The position numbers and the translations under genes were made by a program. From contig CAZIZO010000001.1 in the NCBI GenBank assembly GCA_964543905.1, forward strand, positions 186,001 through 250,000: a DNA stretch of 64,000 nt. The letters are read 5' to 3'. This document shows positions 16,514 to 24,542 of the stretch, in pieces. The stretch comes from GCA-016699835 sp964543905 (GTDB taxonomy: Bacteria; Planctomycetota; Phycisphaerae; Phycisphaerales; UBA1924). The notes beneath the pieces are model-generated. The model was not told the origin of the DNA, ran no database searches, and was given only the letters and a program-made list of their open reading frames with translations. Position 1 is the stretch's first letter. Every line of letters begins with the position of its first letter.

Positions 16514-17851
16514 TTACCCCATCGGCCTGAGATTCTTCGCGACCGCCGTGCGATACGCCACAACCGCCGGCACGATCCCCGCCACCGCCGACAACGCCAC
16601 CGCCGCCATCGCCACACCCACCAACGCGTTCGTCGGGAGCCCCGGCTCGATCACCAGCCCCAACCGCTGACGCATCACCTCCGACACCACCATCGCCCCG
16701 CCCACCGCCAGGATCACGCCCACCACCGTCCCCACCACGCCGATCACCACCGATTCCGTCAGCACCAGGTTGAAGATGCGCCCTCGGCTCGCCCCGAGCA
16801 CGCGAAGGACCGCGATCTGTCGCCGGCGCTGCTCCATCGAGTTGTACAGCGCCAGCATGATCGCGATCCCGCTGCTGAGCATCACCACCATCGCCATCGC
16901 CACCAGGATCTGGTCCACGTTCGAGACGATCGTCAGCAACTTGCGGACTTCCGTCGCCGGCGCCGCCACCGTCAACGTCGGGTCTCGCCGCAACGCATCG
17001 AACACCGGGCCCATCGACGCCGACGCGTCCGACCCAGGCCGCGTCGCCACCCGAAGATAAATCGTCGTGATGAGTTTGTCCGCCGGCGTCAGGTCCGCCA
17101 CGTCCACGTGCACGTGGGCGTGGTCATGGTCATGGTCGTGCTCGTGATCGTGGTCGTCGTGGGCCGCATCTCCCTTGCCCTTCTCGCCCGACTCACGCTC
17201 CTTTCGCTCCTCGGCATGGATGATCCAACTGCTTTCCAGGTTCGTGAAGAGCGCCCGATCGTGCGCCGTCCCCGTCGGCGCCAGGATGCCGACCACCTCA
17301 TATTTGTGCTCGTCGTGGCTGTGCCCGCCCCCCTGCCCCGCCGCCCCGTGCGTCAGCACGATCTTGTCGTGCAGCGCGTGCCCCGTCGCCTTCGCGACCG
17401 CCGACCCCAGCACGACCTCAAACTCCTTCTCGAAGGGGCGACCCTGCGCGAAGGACCACGCCGAATCCTCCGCGGGCTTGAACTTCCTGAAGAAGTCGGT
17501 GTTCGTCGCCAGCACCGGCCACTGGGCTCGGTAACTATCCCCCAACTGCGCGGGGATCGCAAACTCCAGCGGATACGACTCCGCGATCTTGCGAAACTCG
17601 GCCTCCGTGATCGGCGCCCGCGGCGCCCCGGCATAGAACACGCCGTTCAGCACCGACACCAGCGCGCTCTGGTCGCGGCTGACCAGGATGTGCATGTTCC
17701 CCGTCCCGCGCTCAAACGCCTTGCCCCCCGCGTCGCGCATCATCAGCAGCACCAGCAGCAACGACACCGCAACCGCCACCGTGACCACCGTCGTCACGCT
17801 CGAAAAGAGACGAACACGCAAACTCCGGGTCACGATCGTCCAATCGGTCAC
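16514..17851 (-). CDS. FtsX/MacB-type ABC transporter permease with His-rich loop
   Basis: A 445-aa permease with one N-terminal membrane helix, a large periplasmic domain and three C-terminal helices, the FtsX/MacB/DevC layout. SMEQRRRQIAVLRVLGASRGRIFNLVLTES is the coupling segment of the family. The periplasmic domain holds a striking run of about 20 alternating His/Asp/Glu residues (codons near 17100-17160), as in zinc-handling proteins. The GTG at 17849-17851 was chosen because AAGGAG lies 8 nt upstream; a GTG three codons earlier overlaps that site. No ATP-binding subunit lies next to it. With DUF3299 downstream, metal or lipoprotein export is possible (inference). Confidence 0.85.
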   Translation of the reverse strand: MTDWTIVTRSLRVRLFSSVTTVVTVAVAVSLLLVLLMMRDAGGKAFERGTGNMHILVSRDQSALVSVLNGVFYAGAPRAPITEAEFRKIAESYPLEFAIPAQLGDSYRAQWPVLATNTDFFRKFKPAEDSAWSFAQGRPFEKEFEVVLGSAVAKATGHALHDKIVLTHGAAGQGGGHSHDEHKYEVVGILAPTGTAHDRALFTNLESSWIIHAEERKERESGEKGKGDAAHDDHDHEHDHDHDHAHVHVDVADLTPADKLITTIYLRVATRPGSDASASMGPVFDALRRDPTLTVAAPATEVRKLLTIVSNVDQILVAMAMVVMLSSGIAIMLALYNSMEQRRRQIAVLRVLGASRGRIFNLVLTESVVIGVVGTVVGVILAVGGAMVVSEVMRQRLGLVIEPGLPTNALVGVAMAAVALSAVAGIVPAVVAYRTAVAKNLRPMG

Positions 17852-17906
17852 GTTCGACACTCCTTCCCGTCACCATCTCGAAAGCACGCGCCACGCCCCG
17901 CCATTC

Positions 17907-18698
17907 TTAGGGATAGTCCTGCCTCGTCGGACGGATCAGCACGTCGCTCAGATGCACCGCCGGCGGCTGCTGCACGACCCACGCGATCGTCCGCGCGACA
18001 TCCGCGGGCTTGAGCACGGGCCCGATCCGCTCCTTCACCTCTTCGAACCACGTCGCCGCATACCCCGCCACGCCCTGGAACTCACTCTCGACAAACGCCG
18101 GCTCAATCAACGTCACCCGGATCCCCTTGGGGCCCAGTTCCCGCCGCGCCGCCTCCGCGAGCGAGTTCACCGCAAACTTCGTGCTGCCGTACATCGACGA
18201 GAACGGTGAGATGTGCCGCCCCACCGTCGAACCCAAGACCACGATGTCGCGCGGTGCGTCGAGCGCCGCCGAACCGGACTTCCCCCCCACCGCCCGCAGC
18301 ATGTGCTGCGCCGCCACGCGGATCAGGTGCGCCGCCCCCAGCACGTTCGTCCGGACCAACTCCTCCCACGCCTTCACGTCGGAGGTCACCACCGACCCGC
18401 TCAGCCCTCGCCCCGCGTTCACGACGACGAGGTCCGCATCCCGCTTCCCGCCGCCAAAGGTCGTCCTCGCCACCTCGAACATCGAGTGGATCACGCCCGG
18501 ATCGGCACAGTCTCCCGCGACCGCGGCCACGTCCTCCTCCCCCAACTCGCGCACCAGGCTGTCCAGGCGTTCCCGACGCCGCGCGTTCATCACCACCGTC
18601 GCGCCGCTCGCCACGAGTTCGCGCACCGTGGCTTCACCGATCCCCGCCGACGCGCCCGTCACGATCGCGATGCGCTGCTCCAACTGTCGCGTGCTCAT
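17907..18698 (-). CDS. Short-chain dehydrogenase/reductase
   Basis: A 263-aa Rossmann-fold NAD(P)-dependent oxidoreductase of the classical SDR family. AIVTGASAGIGEATV is the TGxxxGIG cofactor motif, and NARRRERL suggests NADP preference through the Arg cluster after strand 2. VVVNAGRGL is the NAG motif. A Ser in VLGSTVGRH and YGSTKFAV (Y-x3-K) supply the catalytic triad. The substrate cannot be inferred. AGGAGAAG precedes the ATG at 18698. It ends about 55 nt before the permease start on the same strand, so they may share a transcript. Confidence 0.9.
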   Translation of the reverse strand: MSTRQLEQRIAIVTGASAGIGEATVRELVASGATVVMNARRRERLDSLVRELGEEDVAAVAGDCADPGVIHSMFEVARTTFGGGKRDADLVVVNAGRGLSGSVVTSDVKAWEELVRTNVLGAAHLIRVAAQHMLRAVGGKSGSAALDAPRDIVVLGSTVGRHISPFSSMYGSTKFAVNSLAEAARRELGPKGIRVTLIEPAFVESEFQGVAGYAATWFEEVKERIGPVLKPADVARTIAWVVQQPPAVHLSDVLIRPTRQDYP

Positions 18699-18762
18699 GG
18701 TGCTTCTCCTGTCGAGCAAAGAGTACGCGTTCGTCCCACCCCCAGCGCCGCCACGCCGCCGC

Positions 18763-18768
18763 TAAACT
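18763..18768 (+). promoter_or_regulatory. Putative leaderless -10 element of nfo
   Basis: TAAACT ends 6 nt before the nfo ATG. There is no Shine-Dalgarno sequence and no clear -35. Confidence 0.45.
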
Positions 18769-18774
18769 CGACCC

Positions 18775-19890
18775 ATGTTCGGCTCCCACCTCTCCATCGC
18801 CAACTCCATGGTCAACGCCCTCCACGAAGGCGAACGCCTCGCCCTCGACACCGTCCAGGTCTTCACCAAAAACCAGCAGCAATGGAAGGCCAAGCCGCTC
18901 GACCCCGCCATGGTCCGCGATTGGCACGCCGAGGTGCATCGCCTCGGCTGGCAAGGTCGCCTCGTCTCCCACGCCTCCTACCTCATCAACCTCGCCGCCT
19001 ACGACGACGACCTCTTCCAGAAGTCCATCGACCTCATGACCGACGAGATCGAGCGCTGCGAACACCTCGCCATCCCCTTCCTCGTCCATCACCCGGGCTC
19101 CTTCGTCCACTGGCCGGGTGACGACGGGCTCGCCCGCGGCCTCGCCCGCATCGCCGAGGCCTACCGCGAAGTCTTCCGCCGCACCCGAGGCTACACCACC
19201 ATCTCCTGCTTCGAAGGCACCGCCGGCGCCGGCTCGCAGATCGGCGGCCGCTTCGAGCACCTTCGCGATCTGCGCCACGCCGCCGCCCACTCCACCGGCG
19301 AGCCCGCCCGCCTCGCCTTCTGCCTCGACACCTGCCACCTCCACGCCGCCGGCTACGACCTCGCTTCACGCGACAGCACCCAACGCGTCCTCGAGGAGTT
19401 CGACCGCACCTGCGGCCTCGCCCACCTCCGCGTCCTCCACCTCAACGATTCCAAGGGCAAACTCGCCAGCAAACTCGATCGACACGAGCACATCGGGGAG
19501 GGCTGGATCGGCGGCGGCGCCTCCATGCACTCGGGACAAGGCGCCTTCACCGAGTCCGCCCTCGCCGCTTCCGGGTTCGCCACCCTCCTCGCCCACCCCG
19601 CGCTGCACGCCATCCCCAAGATCCTCGAAACCCCCAAGGGAACCGATCCTCAGGGCGCGAACTACGACACGATCAACCTCACCCGCCTCAAGGCACTGAT
19701 CGGCGTCAAGCACACCACCCCGGCCGTGGTCCCCACCCCCTCCACCAAACAACCACCCCCGAAGCGATCTCAGCCCAAGCCTCGCACGAGCGCCCCGGCT
19801 CCCAAGCCCAGCACGCCCCTCGCCTCCAAGAACGGGAAGACCGCCCCCAAACGCGAAAATCGAGACCCCGTGGCTCGAAAGGTGCGATAA
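18775..19890 (+). CDS. nfo: Deoxyribonuclease IV (endonuclease IV) with basic C-terminal tail
   Basis: A zinc-dependent AP endonuclease of base-excision repair. It opens MFGSHLSIA, has VQVFTKN, LVHHPGS, SCFEGTAGAGSQIG, FCLDTCHLHAAGYD, LHLNDSKG and RHEHIGEGWIG, the ordered metal-ligand motifs of the family, followed by ILETPKG. These fill about 305 residues; the remaining 65 form a Pro/Lys/Ser/Ala-rich tail that looks disordered and positively charged, longer than in typical Nfo (about 280-300 aa). The ATG has no ribosome site and lies 6 nt after TAAACT. The next gene, a TPR lipoprotein, has its own GAGGGG site. Confidence 0.93.
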   Translation: MFGSHLSIANSMVNALHEGERLALDTVQVFTKNQQQWKAKPLDPAMVRDWHAEVHRLGWQGRLVSHASYLINLAAYDDDLFQKSIDLMTDEIERCEHLAIPFLVHHPGSFVHWPGDDGLARGLARIAEAYREVFRRTRGYTTISCFEGTAGAGSQIGGRFEHLRDLRHAAAHSTGEPARLAFCLDTCHLHAAGYDLASRDSTQRVLEEFDRTCGLAHLRVLHLNDSKGKLASKLDRHEHIGEGWIGGGASMHSGQGAFTESALAASGFATLLAHPALHAIPKILETPKGTDPQGANYDTINLTRLKALIGVKHTTPAVVPTPSTKQPPPKRSQPKPRTSAPAPKPSTPLASKNGKTAPKRENRDPVARKVR

Positions 19891-19962
19891 TACAGACTCA
19901 CGCGCGAACCTTCGCGCGTGATCGCCGATACATCCGACTTCTTGCCCGCTTTGAGGGGACCG

Positions 19963-21075
19963 ATGAACCAACCCGCCCAATCGACCCGCCCGATCGCTCG
20001 ACGCCCGCGCCTCCACGCCGCGCTCCTCCTCGCCTGCACCGTCGCCATCGCCGGTTGCTCAACCGTCGATTACTACGAGGACTACTACAAGCAAAAGCGC
20101 CGTCGAAAGAACGACGGGCGTGAGCCGGCCGTTCTGCCCACATCCGGCACCTACGAAAAACCCGCCGTCCAATCCACCCCACCCCAGACCAGCGCCCAGG
20201 CCGAACTCGCCATCGCCAAGGCCGAAGATTTCCTACGCCAAGGCCAGCCCGAGAAGGCCCTCCTGGAGTTCGAACGCGTCATCGAGTCCAACCCGCGCAT
20301 GACCGTCGCCTACATGGGCGCCGGTGACATCTACCGCGAGCAGGGCAACTACTCCATGGCCGAGCAGCGCTACGGCAAGGCCGCCGAGATCGAGCCCGCC
20401 AACTTCCAGGCCCAGTACAAGCACGGCCTGGTCCTCCAACTCCTCGAACGCATCTCCGAAGCCATCCAGGCCTACGTCCGCGCCCTGCGCCTCCAACCCG
20501 ACGACTTCAACGCCAACCTCAACCTCGCCACCGCCTACCTCCAGATCGGCGAGCCCGCCCAGGCCGTGCGCTTCGGCGAACGCGCCGTGCAGATCGACGG
20601 TCGCAGCGCCCCGGGCCGCATCAACCTCGGCGCCATCTACGCCGCGCTGGATCGCCACGCCGACGCCGTCGTCGAGTATCAGCAGGCCTCCGAACTCACC
20701 GAACTCTCCGGCCCCCTCCTCCTCAACTGGGCCGATAGCCTCGGCAAAATCAAACGCCACCAGGAGATGCTCAACATCCTCCAGCAACTCGTGAGGAACG
20801 AGCCCTCCGCCATGGCCTACGAACGCCTCGGCGCCGCCTACTTCCACCTCCGACAGTACGTCGACGCGCAGAACGCCTTCAAAAAGGCCGTCGAGCTCGA
20901 CCCCAACCACTACCCCGCCCACAACGGCATCGGCGTCTGCCTCCTCAACCAGTACGAGTTCAGCAGCAAGACCGACGAGCAGGCCCGCCAGCAGGGCGTC
21001 TCCTCCCTCCGCAAGTCGCTCCAGATCGAGCGCAATCAGCCGCGGATCGTCGAGATCCTCAGCGTGTACCAGTAA
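19963..21075 (+). CDS. TPR-repeat lipoprotein
   Basis: A 370-aa exported lipoprotein: signal peptide residues 1-31 with lipobox VAIAGC, then a Tyr/Lys/Arg-rich linker and about seven tetratricopeptide repeats (residues 75-350), for example AEDFLRQGQPEKALLEFERV, AGDIYREQGNYSMAEQRYG and LGAAYFHLRQYVDAQNAFKKA. TPR arrays bind other proteins; this one would sit at a membrane facing the periplasm. GAGGGG precedes the ATG at 19963. It is followed by the convergent NtrC-type regulator. The partner is unknown. Confidence 0.88.
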   Translation: MNQPAQSTRPIARRPRLHAALLLACTVAIAGCSTVDYYEDYYKQKRRRKNDGREPAVLPTSGTYEKPAVQSTPPQTSAQAELAIAKAEDFLRQGQPEKALLEFERVIESNPRMTVAYMGAGDIYREQGNYSMAEQRYGKAAEIEPANFQAQYKHGLVLQLLERISEAIQAYVRALRLQPDDFNANLNLATAYLQIGEPAQAVRFGERAVQIDGRSAPGRINLGAIYAALDRHADAVVEYQQASELTELSGPLLLNWADSLGKIKRHQEMLNILQQLVRNEPSAMAYERLGAAYFHLRQYVDAQNAFKKAVELDPNHYPAHNGIGVCLLNQYEFSSKTDEQARQQGVSSLRKSLQIERNQPRIVEILSVYQ

Positions 21076-21087
21076 TCGCGCTCTCGC

Positions 21088-22539
21088 TCAGCGCAGCCCA
21101 TACTCCTTCAACTTTCGGTAGAGCGTCCGCTCGCCGATCCCGAGCAACTTCGCCGCGTGCTCACGGTTCCCCGCCGTCAGCCGCAGCGTTTCGCGAATCG
21201 CACGCTTTTCGAGTTGTTCAAGGCTCGTACCCGCGAGGCTTCCGCCCCCGCCCGCCTCCGCCTCATCGCCCAAGTCGCCGATCCGCACATCATCCGGAAT
21301 GTGCCGCACGTCGAGCACCGGCGCCATCCCCGCCGGACGCTCCTCACCCATCGCCACCACCACCATGTTCTGCACCACGTTCAGCAACTGCCGCACGTTG
21401 CCCGGCCAGTTGTAACTCGTCAGCCGCATCATCGCCGCGTCCGACACCTCCGGCACGTGCCCGCCCGGCTTCAACTGCTCCGCGAAACGCGCGGCCGCGT
21501 GCTGCACGATCCGCGGGATGTCCTCGCGCCGATCCCGCAGCGGCGGCAGGTGGATGTGCGAGCCATTGATCCGAAAGTACAAATCCTCCCGGAACTTCCC
21601 CTCGCTCGCCATCTGCTTCAAATCACGATTCGTCGCGCTCACGAACCGCACGTCCACCGTCCGCGCCTCATTACTCCCCAGCCTCACAACCTCCTTCGCC
21701 TCCAGCACGCGGAGCACCTTCGCCTGCATCGACAGCGGCATGTCCCCCAACTCATCCAGGAACACCGTCCCGCCGTCGGCATACTCAAACACGCCCGGAC
21801 GCTCCTTCTCCGCGCCCGTGAACGCCCCGCGCACGTGCCCGAACAAGTTATCTTCGAGCAAACTCTCGCTCTGCCCCGCGCAGTTGAACGCCACGAATCG
21901 CTTGCTCGCCCGCGCGCTGTTCTTGTGGATCGCCTGCGCGATCAGTTCCTTCCCCGTGCCGCTCTCGCCCGTCACGAGCACCGCGATGTTGCTCGGCGCC
22001 ACCGTCTTCACCGTCCGCAGGATCCGCCGCATCGGCTCGCTGCCCGCGATGATGCCGTCGAACCCGTCGTGCTGCACCAACTCGCCCCCGCCCGCCAGTT
22101 GCGAGCCCTCGTGCCTCAGCAGCACCGCCTCCGCCGCACGATTCACGAGCGCCCGGAACACCTCCAAGTCCAGCGGCTTCTCGATGAAGTCGTACACGCC
22201 CAACTTGAACGCCGCGCGGGCCGTCCCCACGTCCCCGTGCGCCGTCACCATGATCGTCTCGGCCTGCGCCTGCAACTTCCGCGCCGCGTCCAGCACGCGC
22301 AACCCCGCGTCCGCACCATCCGCCGCCACCCCGTTCGCCCCGCCCGAGTTGGGCATCCGCAGGTCCGTCACGATCACGTCGAACGTCCCGCCCTTCAACT
22401 CCTCCAGCGCGCTCGCCACCGAGTTCACGATCGTGCACACGTGCCCCGGCTTGCGCAGAGCATCCGCCATCACCTCGGCGTGCTCCACCTCGTCGTCCAC
22501 GATCAAAACCTGCGCGGCCAGTTTCTCAGAAGCAGACAT
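21088..22539 (-). CDS. NtrC-family sigma-54-dependent response regulator
   Basis: A 483-aa three-domain activator. The receiver domain (about 7-130) has the acidic pair Asp15-Asp16 in LIVDDE and the phosphoacceptor Asp59 in VIVTDLRMP. The AAA+ domain (about 165-400) has Walker A GESGTGKE, GAFTGA for sigma-54 contact, FLDELGDMP and NWPGNVRQL. A Fis-type helix-turn-helix closes the protein (NREHAAKLLGIGERTLYRKL). About 14 Gly/Ala/Asn-rich residues are inserted directly after the LRMP loop of the receiver. No sensor kinase is adjacent. TACACT lies 7 nt before the ATG with no Shine-Dalgarno sequence. Confidence 0.94.
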   Translation of the reverse strand: MSASEKLAAQVLIVDDEVEHAEVMADALRKPGHVCTIVNSVASALEELKGGTFDVIVTDLRMPNSGGANGVAADGADAGLRVLDAARKLQAQAETIMVTAHGDVGTARAAFKLGVYDFIEKPLDLEVFRALVNRAAEAVLLRHEGSQLAGGGELVQHDGFDGIIAGSEPMRRILRTVKTVAPSNIAVLVTGESGTGKELIAQAIHKNSARASKRFVAFNCAGQSESLLEDNLFGHVRGAFTGAEKERPGVFEYADGGTVFLDELGDMPLSMQAKVLRVLEAKEVVRLGSNEARTVDVRFVSATNRDLKQMASEGKFREDLYFRINGSHIHLPPLRDRREDIPRIVQHAAARFAEQLKPGGHVPEVSDAAMMRLTSYNWPGNVRQLLNVVQNMVVVAMGEERPAGMAPVLDVRHIPDDVRIGDLGDEAEAGGGGSLAGTSLEQLEKRAIRETLRLTAGNREHAAKLLGIGERTLYRKLKEYGLR

Positions 22540-22546
22540 GCCGGGG

Positions 22547-22552
22547 AGTGTA
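22547..22552 (-). promoter_or_regulatory. Putative leaderless -10 element of the NtrC-type regulator
   Basis: On the minus strand TACACT is followed by 7 nt and the ATG. It lies in the 42-bp gap after the mutase stop codon, so the regulator may have its own promoter in addition to read-through. Confidence 0.4.
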
Positions 22553-22581
22553 GAGGCAGCGCCGCGACCCGACGCGCCCGC

Positions 22582-24456
22582 TTACCACTCCGGCCCACCC
22601 GTATACCGCCCATACGCATCCGCCAACGCCTGCACCATCTCGCCCAGCGTGCAGTTCGCCAGCGCGCCGTTCACCAGCGCCGGCATCACGTTGTGCGTGT
22701 TCATCCCGAGATCGGTGGCCGACCTGGGATAGCCCGCCGCCGGATCGACCGCGCCGCCGCCCGGATCACCGTTCCGGCACGTCGCGCGTATCCGATCCAG
22801 CGCCGCCGCGACGCCCTTGGGGTCGCGACGCTGCTTGAAGCCCTTGAGGCGATCGCACTGATCGATCTCGACCTGGTGCGAAATCTGAAGGATGTCGATC
22901 GGACGCTTCTCGTCCGGGTCGGTGTAGGCGTTGAGCCCGACGATGATGCGATCCCCCGCCTCGCACTCCTCGCTGAAGCGATACGAGGCCTCCGCGATCG
23001 CCCGCCGGAAGTAGCCGCGGTTGATGCCGTGGATGACGGATCGCCCAAAGGTGCGGCGCGACTGGTAGGCGGGGTGAGTAACGTTGGGAGAAGAGGGAGT
23101 CGAAGGCGACGAAGCGGATGGGACACCCGCCCCACGAGCGTGAGTCGCCTTCCAATCCGCATACTCGCCCATGCGATCGATCTCGTCGATGTAGTTCAAC
23201 GCCTCCCGCTCGATCGCGTCGGTCATCTGCTCGATGAACCACGAGCCACCCAACGGGTCCGTCACGCGCGTCACGCCCGTCTCGTGCGCCAGGATCTGCT
23301 GCGTCCGCAGCGCCACCGTCACCGCCTGCTCCGTCGGCAAGCCCAGCGTCTCGTCCATCGAATCCGTGTGCAAACTCTGGCACCCGCCCAGCACCGCCGC
23401 CATCGCCTGGTACGCCACACGCACGATGTTGTTCAGCGGCTGCTGCTCCGTCAGGCTGCACCCGGCCGTCTGCACGTGCGTCTTCATGAACCACGAGCGC
23501 TCGTTCTTCGCGCCGTAGCGCTCCCGCATCACCCGCGCCCAGATGCGCCGCGCCGCACGCAACTTGCAGACCTCCTCAAAGAACTCGTTGTGCGAGTTGA
23601 AGAAGAACGAGAGCCGGGGCGCGAACGAATCGATCTCCATCCCGCGTTCCAGGCACGCCTCGACGTACTCCATCCCGTCCCGCAGCGTGAACGCCAGTTC
23701 CTGCGCCGCCGTGCTCCCGGCCTCCCGAATGTGGTACCCCGAGATCGACACGCTGTTCCACTTGGGCACCATCTTGCTCTGGAACTCGATCGTGTCCACC
23801 ACCAACTTCACGCTCGGCTCGGGCGGATAGATGAACTCGTTCTGGCTGTGAAACTCCTTGAGGATGTCGTTCTGCAGCGTGCCGCCCAGGTTCTCCCACG
23901 ACATCCCGCGCTGCAGCGCGTGCGCCAGATACATCGCCCAGATGATCGCCGCCGGCCCGTTGATCGTCTGCGACACCGTCACCCGGTCCACGGGAATATC
24001 CGCGTACAGCCGGTGCATGTCCTCGATCGTGCAGATCGCCACGCCGCAACGCCCCACCTCGCCCACCGAGAGTTCATCATCGCTGTCCCGGCCCATCAGC
24101 GTCGGCAGATCAAACGCCGTTGAGAGCCCCGTGTTCGCCTTCGTCCCCTTCGCCTGCTCCAAGAGATACTTGAACCGCTTGTTCGTGTCGTCCGCGCTCC
24201 CAAAGCCCGCAAACTGCCGCATCGTCCACAACCGCGTGCGATACCCCTCCCGAAACAGCCCGCGCGTGAACGGATACTGCCCCGGCTGCGCATCCTTCCC
24301 CAGGTCCCGATCCACATTCGCCAGCGACTCCACCCGCGGCATGTTCGGCGCGTACACCGGGTCCAACACCACACCCGAAATCGTCACGGCATGCGGGTCC
24401 ACCTTCGGCTTCGAAACACTCGTCGGCGTCGTCACGCGGGTTGGCGCTGTCGTCAT
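22582..24456 (-). CDS. Acyl-CoA mutase large subunit, isobutyryl-CoA mutase-like
   Basis: A 624-aa catalytic TIM-barrel subunit of a B12-dependent acyl-CoA mutase, without the C-terminal cobalamin domain. LSTAFDLPTLMGRDSD, GGTLQNDILKEF and SVSISGYHIREAG are the barrel motifs, the last with the catalytic His (His242). At the two specificity sites of methylmalonyl-CoA mutase it has Phe82 (in TMRQFAGF) instead of Tyr89 and Gln205 (in EFHSQNEF) instead of Arg207. These replacements are known from isobutyryl-CoA mutase. An in-frame repeat element adds a Ser/Pro-rich segment (bases 23113-23138 and flank). No small B12 subunit is in the window. Confidence 0.87.
   Translation of the reverse strand: MTTAPTRVTTPTSVSKPKVDPHAVTISGVVLDPVYAPNMPRVESLANVDRDLGKDAQPGQYPFTRGLFREGYRTRLWTMRQFAGFGSADDTNKRFKYLLEQAKGTKANTGLSTAFDLPTLMGRDSDDELSVGEVGRCGVAICTIEDMHRLYADIPVDRVTVSQTINGPAAIIWAMYLAHALQRGMSWENLGGTLQNDILKEFHSQNEFIYPPEPSVKLVVDTIEFQSKMVPKWNSVSISGYHIREAGSTAAQELAFTLRDGMEYVEACLERGMEIDSFAPRLSFFFNSHNEFFEEVCKLRAARRIWARVMRERYGAKNERSWFMKTHVQTAGCSLTEQQPLNNIVRVAYQAMAAVLGGCQSLHTDSMDETLGLPTEQAVTVALRTQQILAHETGVTRVTDPLGGSWFIEQMTDAIEREALNYIDEIDRMGEYADWKATHARGAGVPSASSPSTPSSPNVTHPAYQSRRTFGRSVIHGINRGYFRRAIAEASYRFSEECEAGDRIIVGLNAYTDPDEKRPIDILQISHQVEIDQCDRLKGFKQRRDPKGVAAALDRIRATCRNGDPGGGAVDPAAGYPRSATDLGMNTHNVMPALVNGALANCTLGEMVQALADAYGRYTGGPEW
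23113..23138 (-). repeat. 26-bp palindromic repeat inside the acyl-CoA mutase gene
   Basis: On the minus strand the element begins CTCGTGGGGCGGGTGTCCCA, identical over its first 20 bases to the copy at 45744-45769. It lies in frame within the mutase coding region, in a segment that encodes Gly/Ala/Val then Ser/Pro-rich sequence not expected in the family. Confidence 0.7.
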
Positions 24457-24531
24457 GTGCAAAGACCCCTTTGGCGCGGGCGAATCCCACGCCCCACAAG
24501 TGTAATCCTCCGAACCTCCCCGTGCATTGGC

Positions 24532-24537
24532 TAGACT
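24532..24537 (+). promoter_or_regulatory. Putative leaderless -10 element of the DUF4010 gene
   Basis: TAGACT ends 5 nt before the ATG at 24543; there is no Shine-Dalgarno sequence. Confidence 0.45.
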
Positions 24538-24542
24538 CTCCC

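Noticed and set aside
17095..17165. Short tandem repeat-like stretch that could suggest a simple repeat or CRISPR-like array
   Set aside because: It encodes alternating His and Asp in the FtsX permease; there are no spacers and no regular unit beyond the codons.
13865..18013. Very long open frame on the plus strand, rich in Arg, His and Pro
   Set aside because: It runs antisense through the dockerin-like, DUF3299 and FtsX genes, which have clear motifs and ribosome sites. Such frames arise in GC-rich DNA because stop codons are rare in the shadow frames.
21157..24123. 988-codon open frame on the plus strand
   Set aside because: It is antisense to the NtrC-type regulator and the acyl-CoA mutase and has no family motif.
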